NCBI GenBank assembly: GCA_023431205.1
Contig: JAEYXQ010000037.1
Location: forward strand, 6,041-70,040
DNA length: 64,000 nucleotides
Origin: Pseudomonadota bacterium
Lineage (GTDB): Bacteria > Pseudomonadota > Alphaproteobacteria > Rhizobiales > Devosiaceae
Direction of reading: 5' to 3'
The number at the start of each line of letters is the position of its first letter. Position 1 is the first letter of the stretch. Both the position numbers and the translations under genes were made by a program. The notes beneath the pieces were generated by a model. The model was not told where the DNA came from. It saw only the letters and a list, made by a program, of their open reading frames with translations, and did no database searches. Positions 46,349 through 55,476 of the stretch are shown in pieces.

Positions 46349-46893
46349 TCGACGGCACGGCGCACGATCCCGGCGGCCGGGTGCGGCTGGCGCTGATGCC
46401 CGGCGTCAGGGGCGACGCCGAGTTCAGCGACCACGAGCATCGCCAGTTGATGCGACGCTGGATCGGGGACGGCTTCCCCGAACGTTACATCATGTTCATC
46501 GGCATGAACCCGTCCACCGCCGATGCCAACGTCAACGACCCCACCTGCGCCCGCGAGTGGACCTTCGCCCAGCGCGAGGGCTACGCGGCCATGGCCAAGG
46601 GCAATGTCGGGGACTATCGCGCCACCGATCCGAAGATGCTGCTGGCACCGGGCGTGGTGGCCGTGTCACGGCACAACCTGCCGTCCCTGCGCGCTGCGGC
46701 CCGCAAGGCCGACAAGGTCGTGCTCGCCCATGGCAAGCTCAACAAGGCGCTGGCGCAAGCGGGGCGCGAACTGGTCGAGGCGCTGCGGGAGGATGACATC
46801 CCGCTGTGGTGCTTTGGGGTGAATGCCGATGGCTCGCCGAAGCACCCGCTCTACCTCCGGCTCGATACGCCCCTGATCCCGTTTCCCGGATAG
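46345..46893 (+). CDS. DUF1643 family protein
   Basis: The 182-residue protein has the DUF1643 hallmarks [19 protein letters not shown], a middle [13 protein letters not shown], and near the C-terminus [14 protein letters not shown]. The biochemical role is unknown. The ATG overlaps folD by four bases (ATGA) and the next gene starts three bases after its stop, so folD, this gene and the dipeptidase are co-transcribed. Confidence 0.85.
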   Translation: MIDGTAHDPGGRVRLALMPGVRGDAEFSDHEHRQLMRRWIGDGFPERYIMFIGMNPSTADANVNDPTCAREWTFAQREGYAAMAKGNVGDYRATDPKMLLAPGVVAVSRHNLPSLRAAARKADKVVLAHGKLNKALAQAGRELVEALREDDIPLWCFGVNADGSPKHPLYLRLDTPLIPFPG

Positions 46894-46896
46894 CTC

Positions 46897-47934
46897 ATGC
46901 CCATTCCCTTCTTCGACGGTCACAACGACACCCTGCTCAAGCTTCTCGAACTCGGGGCTGACGCCGAGAATCGGTTCATCGAGGGTTCATCTTCCGTTCA
47001 TATCGACTTGCCGCGGGCCCGGAAGGCCGGCATGGCAGGCGGGTTTTTCGCCATGTTTCCGCCGCCGCTGAAGGCGTCCTCGGCGACCATCGTCCCCACG
47101 GGTTCCGCGCCCAGCCTGCCGCCGGAGCTCGACATCGGCGAAGCGCGGCGGTCCACCTTCGGCATGGCGGCGATCCTGCTGCGGCTCGAGCGGATGGGGG
47201 CCCTGGCAGTCTGCCGAACGGCTGCGGGCATTCGCGCCGCCGTGGCGGCGGGCAAGCTGGCCGCGGTGTTCCACATCGAGGGCGCCGAGGCGATCGATCC
47301 CGATTTGCAGGCGCTGGAGGTGCTTTACGCCGCCGGCCTGCGCTCCATCGGCCTGGTGTGGAGCCGGGCCAACGCCTTCGGCACCGGCGTTCCCTTCCGC
47401 TACCCGGCCGATCCGGACATCGGGCCAGGCCTCACCGATGCCGGCAAGGACCTGGTGCGTGCCTGCGACCGCATGGGCGTGATGATCGACCTGTCGCACC
47501 TTAACGCAGCCGGTTTCCGCGACGTCGCCGCCATCAGCAGCAAGCCGCTGGTGGCGACGCACTCCAACGTCCACGCGATTTCGCCGCACGCTCGCAATCT
47601 GGTGGACTGGCAGCTTGCCGCCATTCGCGAGAGCAGGGGCGTCGTGGGCCTGAACTTCGCTACCGGCTTCCTGCGCGAAGACGGGCAGATGCGGGCCGAT
47701 ACCGGAATCGACATCATGGTCCGGCACATCGACGCGCTGGTGGAAGCTTTGGGTGAAGACGGGGTGGCCATCGGGTCGGACTTCGACGGGGCGCTGATCC
47801 CCGCCGAGATCGGCGACGTCACCGGGGTGCCGAAGCTGCTGCAGGCGCTGGTCGACAAGGGCTATGGCGAGGCGCTGGTGCGCAAGATCGCCATGGACAA
47901 CTGGCTGTCGCTGATCGAGCGGACGATCGGCTGA
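46897..47934 (+). CDS. Membrane dipeptidase-like M19 peptidase
   Basis: The 345-residue zinc enzyme of the amidohydrolase fold begins PFFDGHNDTLLKLLE, the HxD metal site of M19 renal-type dipeptidases. Further ligands: Glu in HIEGAEAIDPD, His in VATHSNVHAISPHARN and Asp in GSDFDG. It probably hydrolyses dipeptides, including some with D-amino acids. There is no signal peptide. Its stop abuts the convergent DsbA-like gene. Confidence 0.88.
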   Translation: MPIPFFDGHNDTLLKLLELGADAENRFIEGSSSVHIDLPRARKAGMAGGFFAMFPPPLKASSATIVPTGSAPSLPPELDIGEARRSTFGMAAILLRLERMGALAVCRTAAGIRAAVAAGKLAAVFHIEGAEAIDPDLQALEVLYAAGLRSIGLVWSRANAFGTGVPFRYPADPDIGPGLTDAGKDLVRACDRMGVMIDLSHLNAAGFRDVAAISSKPLVATHSNVHAISPHARNLVDWQLAAIRESRGVVGLNFATGFLREDGQMRADTGIDIMVRHIDALVEALGEDGVAIGSDFDGALIPAEIGDVTGVPKLLQALVDKGYGEALVRKIAMDNWLSLIERTIG

Positions 47935-48792
47935 TCAGCCTTCGCACCGGGTTTCGCCACAGGCGCGCATGTTGGCGATGCGGGTGCGCAGTTCATCGAG
48001 GCCGATGGCGCCGGGGATGATCTCGTCACCGATGATGTAGGTCGGTGTGCCGGTGATGTTGAGCGCCTTGGCGATCTCGTAGGAGGTCTGGATGGTGCGG
48101 GCGACCTTTTCGGTGCCCATGTCCATCTCGAGCGCCACCTTGCTCAGGCCGAGTGCGGCGGCGGCATCCAGGGCCACGTCCTTGTTGACCTGCCCGCGGG
48201 CGGTGAACAGCGTTTCGTGGAAGGACCAGTAGTCCGCATCGGACTGGCCGACCAGCACGGCGACGCGGGCGGCGTCGATGGATTCGTTGGAGAGGATCGG
48301 GAATTCCTTGAGCACGACCTTGAGGTTGGGGTCCTCGGCGAGGAGCGTCGCGAGGTCGGGCAGGGCGCTGCGGCAGTAGCCGCAATTGTAGTCGAAGAAC
48401 TCCACCAGCGTGACGTCGCCGTCCGGATTGCCGAGCACCACCTGGCCGGGATCGTTGAAGATCGCGTTCTGCATGGTGGCGATCGCCGAGCGCGACTTGG
48501 CCTGTTCTTCCTGGCGGATGGTGGTCTCGAGGGCGACCGACATGCGCTGCAGGATCTTCGGGTCGCTGAGGAGGTAGGATTCGATCAGCGGGTTGATCTG
48601 GTCGGCGCTGATGGAGGGCGGTGGCGTTGCGGCGGTTGCGAGGCGCTGTCCGTCGTAGTCGGCCAGCGCCTTGTCGATCAGCGCCTGTACCGCCGTCGGC
48701 TCCAGCGGCTGCGGGCGAGTCACCAGACTATATCCGAGCGCGCCAGCGAGAATGCCCACAAGGGCAACCAGAACAAGGGTGAGGCGCGACAT
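47935..48792 (-). CDS. DsbA-family thiol oxidoreductase
   Basis: The 285-residue protein has an N-terminal anchor or signal (LTLVLVALVGILAGALGYSLV), a helical region, and a thioredoxin-fold DsbA domain with CGYC in YNCGYCRSALPD and the cis-Pro loop GTPTYIIG. It acts in the periplasm in disulphide formation or isomerisation, like the Com1/BdbD group. A C-terminal Cys pair (CGETRC) is unusual. Confidence 0.88.
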   Translation of the reverse strand: MSRLTLVLVALVGILAGALGYSLVTRPQPLEPTAVQALIDKALADYDGQRLATAATPPPSISADQINPLIESYLLSDPKILQRMSVALETTIRQEEQAKSRSAIATMQNAIFNDPGQVVLGNPDGDVTLVEFFDYNCGYCRSALPDLATLLAEDPNLKVVLKEFPILSNESIDAARVAVLVGQSDADYWSFHETLFTARGQVNKDVALDAAAALGLSKVALEMDMGTEKVARTIQTSYEIAKALNITGTPTYIIGDEIIPGAIGLDELRTRIANMRACGETRCEG

Positions 48793-48935
48793 GGGCAGGC
48801 TCCGAAGTGGTCTATGAACGTTCTAGCAGAGGTCGCCCGAACGTGGCAGACCCGGGTGAACACTGCGCCATCTTGCCCATCAACTCTGCTTGAGACCACC
48901 CTTGCCGCGGTGGCGGGGGCGGGGCATGAGAGAGC

Positions 48936-50078
48936 ATGTCTTCTTCACCCGACGGGCTGATGCCCTTTCAAGCCATGGAAATCCTCAAGCGCGCCAATGC
49001 GCTCGAGGCCTCCGGCCGAACCATCTGCCACCTCGAGATCGGCGAGCCCGGCGCGCCTCCGGCGCCTCGGGTGCTCGAAGCGGTGGCGGGGGCGCTGCCG
49101 GCGGGGCAGGCCTATACGCAGGCCAAGGGCATGCTGGACCTGCGGCTGGGGCTGGCCGAGCACTATCGCGCCCAGCACGGCGTTGCGGTCGATCCCGAAT
49201 CGATTCTGTGCACGATGGGGTCGTCGGCCGGGTTCATCATCGCCTTCCATGCGGCCTTCCGGCCCGGAGCGCGGATCGCCATCACCCGCCCGGGGTACCC
49301 CGCCTATGTGAACACGCTGATCGGGCTCGGCTTCGAGGTGGTGGAGATACCGGTCACGGCGGCCAATGGCTGGCAGTTGACCGGGGTGGACATTGCCGCG
49401 GCGCATGCCGCGGGCGGGTTCGAGGGGCTGCTGTTTGCAAGCCCTGCCAACCCCACGGGAGCAGCGGTGGATCGGGCGGGGCTGGCCGATATCGTCGCCA
49501 CCTGCGAGCGGCTCGGCGTTACGTTCATCTCGGACGAAATCTACCACGGTCTCGATTATCGCGGTCCCTCCGTGAGCGCGCTCGAGATCACCGACCGGGC
49601 CATCGTGATCAACAGCTTCTCGAAATACTACTGCATGACGGGTTGGCGGATCGGCTGGATGGTGCTGCCACCGGCCTTCATCCGGCGCGCCGAGATCCTG
49701 CAGCAGAACCTGTTCATCTCGGCTCCCACCCTGAGCCAGACCGCAGCCACGGCCGCGCTCGGTGAGCGCGAGTATTCGGAGGAGCAGAAGGCGCGCTATG
49801 CCGCCAACCGGCTGCTGCTGACCGACGGGCTGCGCCAGATCGGATTCGACATCGATCACGCTGCGGAGGGGGCGTTCTACGCCTATGCAGGCATCTCCCG
49901 CTTTTCGAACGACTCGCTGGGGTTCTGCGAACACCTGCTCGACACCGCTAGCGTGGCAGCGACGCCAGGAGTCGATTTCGACCGCGTCGATGGCCACCAG
50001 TATGTGCGCTTCTCATATGCTGGACGCACCGAGACGATCGAGGCGGCCCTGGAGCGGCTGCAGCGCGCGCTCCGCTGA
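48936..50078 (+). CDS. Class I/II aminotransferase
   Basis: The 380-residue PLP enzyme of fold type I contains HLEIGEPGAPPAP, SPANPTGAAVDR, SDEIYHGLDY and the PLP lysine in NSFSKYYCMTGWRIGW. The C-terminal Arg for the carboxylate lies in YVRFSYAGRTETIE. It resembles aspartate/LL-diaminopimelate-type aminotransferases, but the amino acid cannot be fixed from sequence. Confidence 0.9.
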   Translation: MSSSPDGLMPFQAMEILKRANALEASGRTICHLEIGEPGAPPAPRVLEAVAGALPAGQAYTQAKGMLDLRLGLAEHYRAQHGVAVDPESILCTMGSSAGFIIAFHAAFRPGARIAITRPGYPAYVNTLIGLGFEVVEIPVTAANGWQLTGVDIAAAHAAGGFEGLLFASPANPTGAAVDRAGLADIVATCERLGVTFISDEIYHGLDYRGPSVSALEITDRAIVINSFSKYYCMTGWRIGWMVLPPAFIRRAEILQQNLFISAPTLSQTAATAALGEREYSEEQKARYAANRLLLTDGLRQIGFDIDHAAEGAFYAYAGISRFSNDSLGFCEHLLDTASVAATPGVDFDRVDGHQYVRFSYAGRTETIEAALERLQRALR

Positions 50079-50304
50079 GGCGAGGGCTGGAGTTGACTTT
50101 CCGGTCCGCTGGCCTACCTTCAGAGGATGACTGATCCCCTGGCGACATTGCTGAACCACCTGCGGTCCCGCACCGCGGCAAGAACGCAGCCCTGAACCCG
50201 CGCCCCCATCCGGCGCCTGCCGGGTTCAGGGGACCGCATAGCCTCGGCGCCAGCCACCCCTCCAGAAAACTGTGCCGTGCCGCTTCCGCGGCCGAGGAAT
50301 CGTC

Positions 50305-50748
50305 ATGACCACAATCTCCCTTTCCGACTTCAGCCTCTCTCCCGAAATCATTGTCGCGAGCAGCGAGCATCGTTTGCTGCTGCGGCTGGCGATGGGCGGA
50401 ACCGGCCACACAGCCGATGACGCCGACGACCTGCTTTACGAACTGGAGCGCGCAACCGTCGTGCCCGACCAGTTCCTGCCGTCTGATACTGTGCGGATGG
50501 GCTCGACGGTTTCGTTCCGGACCGCAGAGGGCGAGCACAAGGCGGTGGAACTGGTGCTTCCCATCGATGCCGACATTGCCGAGGGCAAGATTTCCGTGCT
50601 GACGCCGATCGGCACGGCGCTGCTCGGCTTGCGGACAGGGCAGTCCATCTCTTGGCGGACCCGCGATGGCCGCAAGCAGGCGCTGACCGTGCTGCAGGTC
50701 ATGCCGCCACAGCAGAACGAGGAGCCAGAGCCGCCGACTGCGGCCTGA
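50305..50748 (+). CDS. rnk: Nucleoside diphosphate kinase regulator (Rnk/GreA-C family)
   Basis: The 147-residue protein has the GreA/Rnk C-terminal FKBP-like domain, with VRMGSTVSFRTAEGEHKAVEL, ISVLTPIGTALLGLRTGQSI and the closing WRTRDGRKQALTVLQV. Rnk proteins interact with RNA polymerase without a coiled-coil arm. GAGGAA lies before the ATG at 50305. Confidence 0.85.
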   Translation: MTTISLSDFSLSPEIIVASSEHRLLLRLAMGGTGHTADDADDLLYELERATVVPDQFLPSDTVRMGSTVSFRTAEGEHKAVELVLPIDADIAEGKISVLTPIGTALLGLRTGQSISWRTRDGRKQALTVLQVMPPQQNEEPEPPTAA

Positions 50749-50770
50749 CTGCAGCTTACCCCGAAACAAA

Positions 50771-50796
50771 AAGGGCCCGCCAATGGCGGGCCCTTT
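50771..50796. terminator. Bidirectional terminator between rnk and rne
   Basis: AAGGGCCCGCC and GGCGGGCCCTT form a perfect 11-bp stem with loop AAT. Reading on the minus strand the stem is followed by TTTGTTT, so it is the stronger terminator for rne. It also lies between convergent genes. Confidence 0.9.
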
Positions 50797-50812
50797 GCGT
50801 TGGATGATCGGA

Positions 50813-53518
50813 CTAGCCGAGGCCAAGCCGACGCTGCCACCAGCCGACCTTCTTCTTCTTTTCCGGTTCGGCTTCGTTTGCGGAGGCGGCCGATGATGTC
50901 ACCACCACACCCTCGGGAGGCAGTTCCTTGCGGGCGCGTGCAGGACGGTTGTCCTCTGCCACGGTGTCCTCGGCTTTGTCCGCCCGGGGCGCAGCCGGTG
51001 CGGCTTCGGCAGCAGGGGTCGCCTCTTCGGGCTGAGCCTCTGCGACGGATTCGACCGGCGCCTCGGCCGCTTCGGCCTTGGGCTTGCGAGTGCGGGGCTT
51101 GCGCTTGGGCTTTTCCTCTGCGGCAGGCTCGGCCGCGGCGGTGGCATCCACAGGAGTGGTCTCGACCGGGGTCGATTCCTCGGTTTCCACGACCTTGCGC
51201 CGACGCGGCCGCTTCGGCTTCTCCGTCACGGCAGGCTCAGCGGCAGCCTCTGCCGCCGACGTCTCTGTGTCCGGCTGGGGCTGATCGGGGGCCTCTGCGA
51301 TCGCCTCGGTCGGGGCAGGGGTATCCCCCGCCAGGTCCTCGGCGACGTCGCTGGCTTCAGCCATGGTCAGTTCGCCATTGCCCCGCTCCTGGGAGTCCGA
51401 CGCGCCGTTGCTCTCCAGCTCATCACGCCGGTTGCGGCGACCGCCACGCCGGCCACGGCGGCGACGCTTGCGGGTCTCACCTTCAGCCGTTGAGCCCGGC
51501 TCGCCCGTTGCGGCGGCTTCCTCGCTGTCCGATTCGGCGTCCTGGTCGTCGGACGCTTCGCCGTCCACCTGCGGCACTGGGGCAGCACTCTGCTGGCCCT
51601 CGCCACGCTCGCCATTGCCGCCACGACGGCGACGACGACGGCGACGACGGCCATTGCCTTCGCCTTCGCCGTTCGCTTCCGCCGCGTTGCGCTCTTCGAC
51701 CTCTTCCTCTTCCGTCTCGACCGGCTCGTCCTCTTCGACGAGGTCCTCGATGACGGCGCTGTCGACCCGGACATGGGTAGCAATGCGCTGGTCGGCATAG
51801 GCCGGCGCGCGCGCTTCACCCTTTTCGATGAAGAACTGCTGGCCGGTCAGCTTGCCATCGGCCGTGATGGTGATGGACAGGTTGTTGCGGACTTCCAGCG
51901 CGCTCAGCGTCTCGCGCTTGAAGTTGAGGATGTAGAGCGCGACCTCGGTCGGCACGCGCACATTGATCGACTGTCCCTGCTTGCGCAGCACGTGATCTTC
52001 GATGTGGCGCATGATCATCAGCGCCAGCGACTCGGTGGAACGCACCAGACCGGTGCCATCGCAGATCGGGCACTTGTGGGTCGAGCTTTCCACGACGCCG
52101 AAGCGGATGCGCTGGCGGCTCATCTCCATCAGGCCGAAGTGCGAAATCCGGCCCACCTGGATGCGGGCGCGATCGTCCTTGAGACAATCCTTGAGCTTGC
52201 GCTCGACCGCACGGTTGGAGCGGTTCTCCATCATGTCGATGAAGTCGATGACGATCAGGCCGGCGAGATCGCGCAGCCGGAGCTGGCGCGCCACTTCATC
52301 GGCTGCTTCCAGATTGGTCTGGAGCGCGGTGTCCTCGATATTGTGCTCCTTGGTGGAGCGCCCCGAGTTCACGTCGATCGAAACCAGGGCTTCGGTCGGG
52401 TTGATGACGATGTAGCCGCCGGAGGGCAGGGTCACCACGGGCGAGAACATCTGATCGAGCTGGGACTCGATGTTGTACTTGGAGAACAGCGGCTGTTCTT
52501 CGGTGTACGGCTTCACGTTCTTGGCGTGGGACGGCATGATCATCTTCATGAAGTCTTTGGCCTCGCGATAGGCGTTGTCGCCCGCGACCAGAACTTCATC
52601 GATGTCCTTGTTGTAGAGGTCGCGGATCGTGCGCTTGATCAGCGATCCTTCCTCATAGACGAGGCAGGGAGCCTGGCTCTGCAGGGTCAGCGTGCGCACG
52701 CTTTCCCACAGGCGCATCAGGTATTCGAAGTCGCGCTTCACCTCGGCCTTGGTGCGCGAGGCACCCGCGGTGCGCAGGATCACGCCCATGCCCTGCGGCA
52801 CCTCGAGATCAGAGGTGATCTCCTTGAGGCGCTTGCGGTCGGCGGCGTTGGTGATCTTGCGCGAGATGCCGCCGCCACGGGCGGTGTTCGGCATCAGCAC
52901 CGAATAGCGGCCCGCGAGCGACAGATAGGTGGTGAGGGCGGCGCCCTTGTTGCCGCGCTCTTCCTTGACGACCTGCACCAGCATCACCTGCCGGCGCTTG
53001 ATCACTTCCTGGATCTTGTAGTTGCGGCGGCTGGGCGACTGGCGGCGGCGCTCGGGAACTTCCTCGAGCGCGTCCGCACCGCCAATCGACTCGACCGGCT
53101 CGGCATTGGCCGGCGCCTGCTCGATATGGCTGTGCTCCTCGCCCTCGGAGGTCTCCGCGTCGCCTTCAGGGTCGGCAGAGGTGTCCTGGGCGGAAGCGGC
53201 GTCGTCGCCTTCGTCGCTATGGTCGTCCTCGTGCTCTTCCTCGCGCAGCAGGGCTTCGCGGTCGGCCACGGGGATCTGATAGTAGTCCGGATGGATTTCG
53301 CTGAAAGCCAGGAAACCATGGCGGTTGCCGCCATATTCCACGAAAGCCGCCTGGAGCGACGGCTCTACGCGGGTGACCTTGGCGAGATAGATGTTGCCCC
53401 GCAGCTGCCGGCGGGTGGCGGATTCGAAATCGAACTCCTCAAGCCGGTTACCCTGGGTGACGACAATCCGTGTTTCTTCCGGGTGGATGGCATCCACCAG
53501 CATTCTCTTGGTAGCCAT
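50813..53518 (-). CDS. rne: Ribonuclease E
   Basis: The 901-residue endoribonuclease organises mRNA decay. The ATG at 53518 (MATKRMLVDAIHPEETRIVV) is the native start. The S1 domain (about 35-250) is split by an acidic insert of some 90 residues (EEEHEDDHSDEGDD and following). The catalytic DNase I-like region has SIDVNSGRST and LIVIDFIDM, and the zinc-link is CPICDGTG. The C-terminal 300 residues are unstructured, with an Arg run of eight residues, acidic blocks and Lys/Pro repeats serving as a degradosome scaffold. Confidence 0.97.
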   Translation of the reverse strand: MATKRMLVDAIHPEETRIVVTQGNRLEEFDFESATRRQLRGNIYLAKVTRVEPSLQAAFVEYGGNRHGFLAFSEIHPDYYQIPVADREALLREEEHEDDHSDEGDDAASAQDTSADPEGDAETSEGEEHSHIEQAPANAEPVESIGGADALEEVPERRRQSPSRRNYKIQEVIKRRQVMLVQVVKEERGNKGAALTTYLSLAGRYSVLMPNTARGGGISRKITNAADRKRLKEITSDLEVPQGMGVILRTAGASRTKAEVKRDFEYLMRLWESVRTLTLQSQAPCLVYEEGSLIKRTIRDLYNKDIDEVLVAGDNAYREAKDFMKMIMPSHAKNVKPYTEEQPLFSKYNIESQLDQMFSPVVTLPSGGYIVINPTEALVSIDVNSGRSTKEHNIEDTALQTNLEAADEVARQLRLRDLAGLIVIDFIDMMENRSNRAVERKLKDCLKDDRARIQVGRISHFGLMEMSRQRIRFGVVESSTHKCPICDGTGLVRSTESLALMIMRHIEDHVLRKQGQSINVRVPTEVALYILNFKRETLSALEVRNNLSITITADGKLTGQQFFIEKGEARAPAYADQRIATHVRVDSAVIEDLVEEDEPVETEEEEVEERNAAEANGEGEGNGRRRRRRRRRGGNGERGEGQQSAAPVPQVDGEASDDQDAESDSEEAAATGEPGSTAEGETRKRRRRGRRGGRRNRRDELESNGASDSQERGNGELTMAEASDVAEDLAGDTPAPTEAIAEAPDQPQPDTETSAAEAAAEPAVTEKPKRPRRRKVVETEESTPVETTPVDATAAAEPAAEEKPKRKPRTRKPKAEAAEAPVESVAEAQPEEATPAAEAAPAAPRADKAEDTVAEDNRPARARKELPPEGVVVTSSAASANEAEPEKKKKVGWWQRRLGLG

Positions 53519-54107
53519 AATGAACTCCGCGCGCTCGCGCACCGACCGTCGGGAGCCGGCGTGCCGGCCCTCCAGCGATGGCGCTATGCGAGGCGAATGG
53601 TTGTGAGAAACGGGCGCGCAGAAGCTCTGCCTTGAGCGCACCGATAGTATCGGTCATGGCCGGAACGTGGGGCAGGGGAGAGCGGCAATCGGGAAATTCG
53701 ATCGCGTCGCGCTGTATCCGCCTGCGGGCCATATGACCTCTTCCTTTTGGGTTGCCGCCTGATCATCAGATGGCAACCGTCCGGCCGATAAGGGCCGAAA
53801 TCCGTAGAGGCGCAGAAATCGCCGCTTTCAGGCCGGGTGCAGGCTGAGTGCCGCGCGTCCGGCTGCTCCCTTTAGAACCGTGCTGACGAGCAGCCAATAT
53901 CGGTCCGAGCGGAGCTTACGCCTCACTCTAGCGTGTAGGAGGGTTGCAGGCGGATGGCAACAGGAAAGTCGTTTGTGGTCTTCCCGGTTAATTGTGACAG
54001 TCGTGTTTGCCCATCAGGCAAATCATCGCATAAGGACCGTATTCGCCGCAGAATCGCCCGACTCCTGCGGCCACTGCTGAAGTCTTTCTCCAAGGTCGGT
54101 TCCCGGT
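53519..54107. other. Divergent region between rne and amiC
   Basis: About 590 bases without a gene. It probably holds a long rne leader (rne mRNAs are commonly autoregulated) and the amiC promoter. A small inverted repeat TTTGCC/GGCAAA at about 54006-54022 was seen; its role is unknown. Confidence 0.4.
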
Positions 54108-55364
54108 TTGCCCACGCTTCGTCATCTGCTGATCAGGCTTCTGGTAGTGCTTGGTTTTCTGCTGCCGGCCGCTGCCACCATGGCGCAGGACGCGGCGGCC
54201 GAAACGCTGCCGCCGTTGCCCAACGTCATCGACGTGCGGATCACTTCCACTCCCGAACGGGCACGGCTGGTCGTCGATCTAGCTGGCAGGACCGAGTTCG
54301 CCATGGTCAGCCTGTCGGAACCCAACCGCATCGCCATCGATGTGCGGGCCGCCACCTTCTCCGTGCCGACACCCGAGGGTGAGCCGGGTGGCGATGGCCT
54401 GGTCGAAAGCTATTCGGTGTCGCAATTCGCCCCCGATCGGGTGCGGACCACGCTGACCCTGGCGATGCCAGCACAGGTGCAGCAGGCCTATGTGCTCGAC
54501 GCCTTCGAAAACCAGCCTGCGCGGCTGGTCGTGGACATCATCCCGGCAACCGCCGAGGAGTTCGCCGAGAACGTCGCCAAGGCGATCACCGCCCCCGGCG
54601 ATGCGAACGGCCCGGCGCCGGCCGCGGCTGCGCCAACCCCTGCGGGCGGGTCGGAACTGCCGCTCGAGAGCCGGCCGCTGGTGGTGATCGATCCGGGCCA
54701 TGGCGGCATCGACAGCGGCGCCGAGACGCCGGGCGGCGCGCGCGAAAAGGACATCGTGCTCGCCTTTTCGCTCAAGTTGCAGGAGATCCTGGTCTCTTCG
54801 GGCCGTTTCGATGTGGCCCTGACGCGCGAGGACGACACCTATCTCCGGCTGGAAGAGCGGGTGGCGCTGGCGCGCGCCAACAAGGCGGACCTGTTCATAT
54901 CCATTCATGCGGACAGCTTTCAGCAGCCGGAGATCCGCGGCGCCAGCATCTACACAAGGGATGAAAACGCCACCGACGTTCTCGACAAGGTTCTGGCGGA
55001 CAACGAGAACAAGTCGGACGTGATCGCCGGCTTCGCCATGCCGCAGATGGCGCCGCAGGTCGTCGATATCCTGCTCGACCTGATGCGGCGCGAGATGCGT
55101 CACCAATCCTATGTCGCAGCGCAGTCCATTGTTCATGCGCTTGAACCCAGCGTTGCGCTGCGGCGCTTCCCCGTCCGGCAAGCAGATTTCTTCGTCCTGC
55201 AAGCGCCCGACGTGCCCTCGGTGCTGGTCGAGCTCGGATTTCTGTCCAACGCCGACGATATGGCCAACCTGCTGAAGGGCGAGTGGCAGGACCGTACCGC
55301 AGACGCCATCGCGCGCGGCATCTCGACCTATTTCGACGGCCTCGCTCCCGAGGACAAGGAGTGA
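54108..55364 (+). CDS. amiC: N-acetylmuramoyl-L-alanine amidase with AMIN domain
   Basis: The 418-residue periplasmic enzyme has a signal peptide (LLIRLLVVLGFLLPAAATMAQ), an AMIN domain (about 35-145), a linker rich in Ala and Pro, and an Amidase_3 domain: VIDPGHGGIDSGAETPGGAREK with zinc His and Glu, LFISIHADSF and VLVELGFLSN. It cleaves the stem peptide from muramic acid during division. The start is a TTG at 54108. It precedes mrcA, a usual arrangement. Confidence 0.93.
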   Translation: MPTLRHLLIRLLVVLGFLLPAAATMAQDAAAETLPPLPNVIDVRITSTPERARLVVDLAGRTEFAMVSLSEPNRIAIDVRAATFSVPTPEGEPGGDGLVESYSVSQFAPDRVRTTLTLAMPAQVQQAYVLDAFENQPARLVVDIIPATAEEFAENVAKAITAPGDANGPAPAAAAPTPAGGSELPLESRPLVVIDPGHGGIDSGAETPGGAREKDIVLAFSLKLQEILVSSGRFDVALTREDDTYLRLEERVALARANKADLFISIHADSFQQPEIRGASIYTRDENATDVLDKVLADNENKSDVIAGFAMPQMAPQVVDILLDLMRREMRHQSYVAAQSIVHALEPSVALRRFPVRQADFFVLQAPDVPSVLVELGFLSNADDMANLLKGEWQDRTADAIARGISTYFDGLAPEDKE

Positions 55365-55476
55365 GGCAAGCGCGGGTGTGTCTTTCCGGCGCCACCATCA
55401 GGGCGGCCATCTGCTATGATTCGTGGTGCTGCTGCGTCGCCGGTGGCCCTTCGATTCTGCGGGAGACGCGTGCCTG

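Noticed and set aside
51773..53635. Long plus-strand frame of 620 codons opposite rne
   Set aside because: It is a GC-driven shadow of the rne coding strand, with Asp/Val/His-rich low-complexity translation and no family motif.
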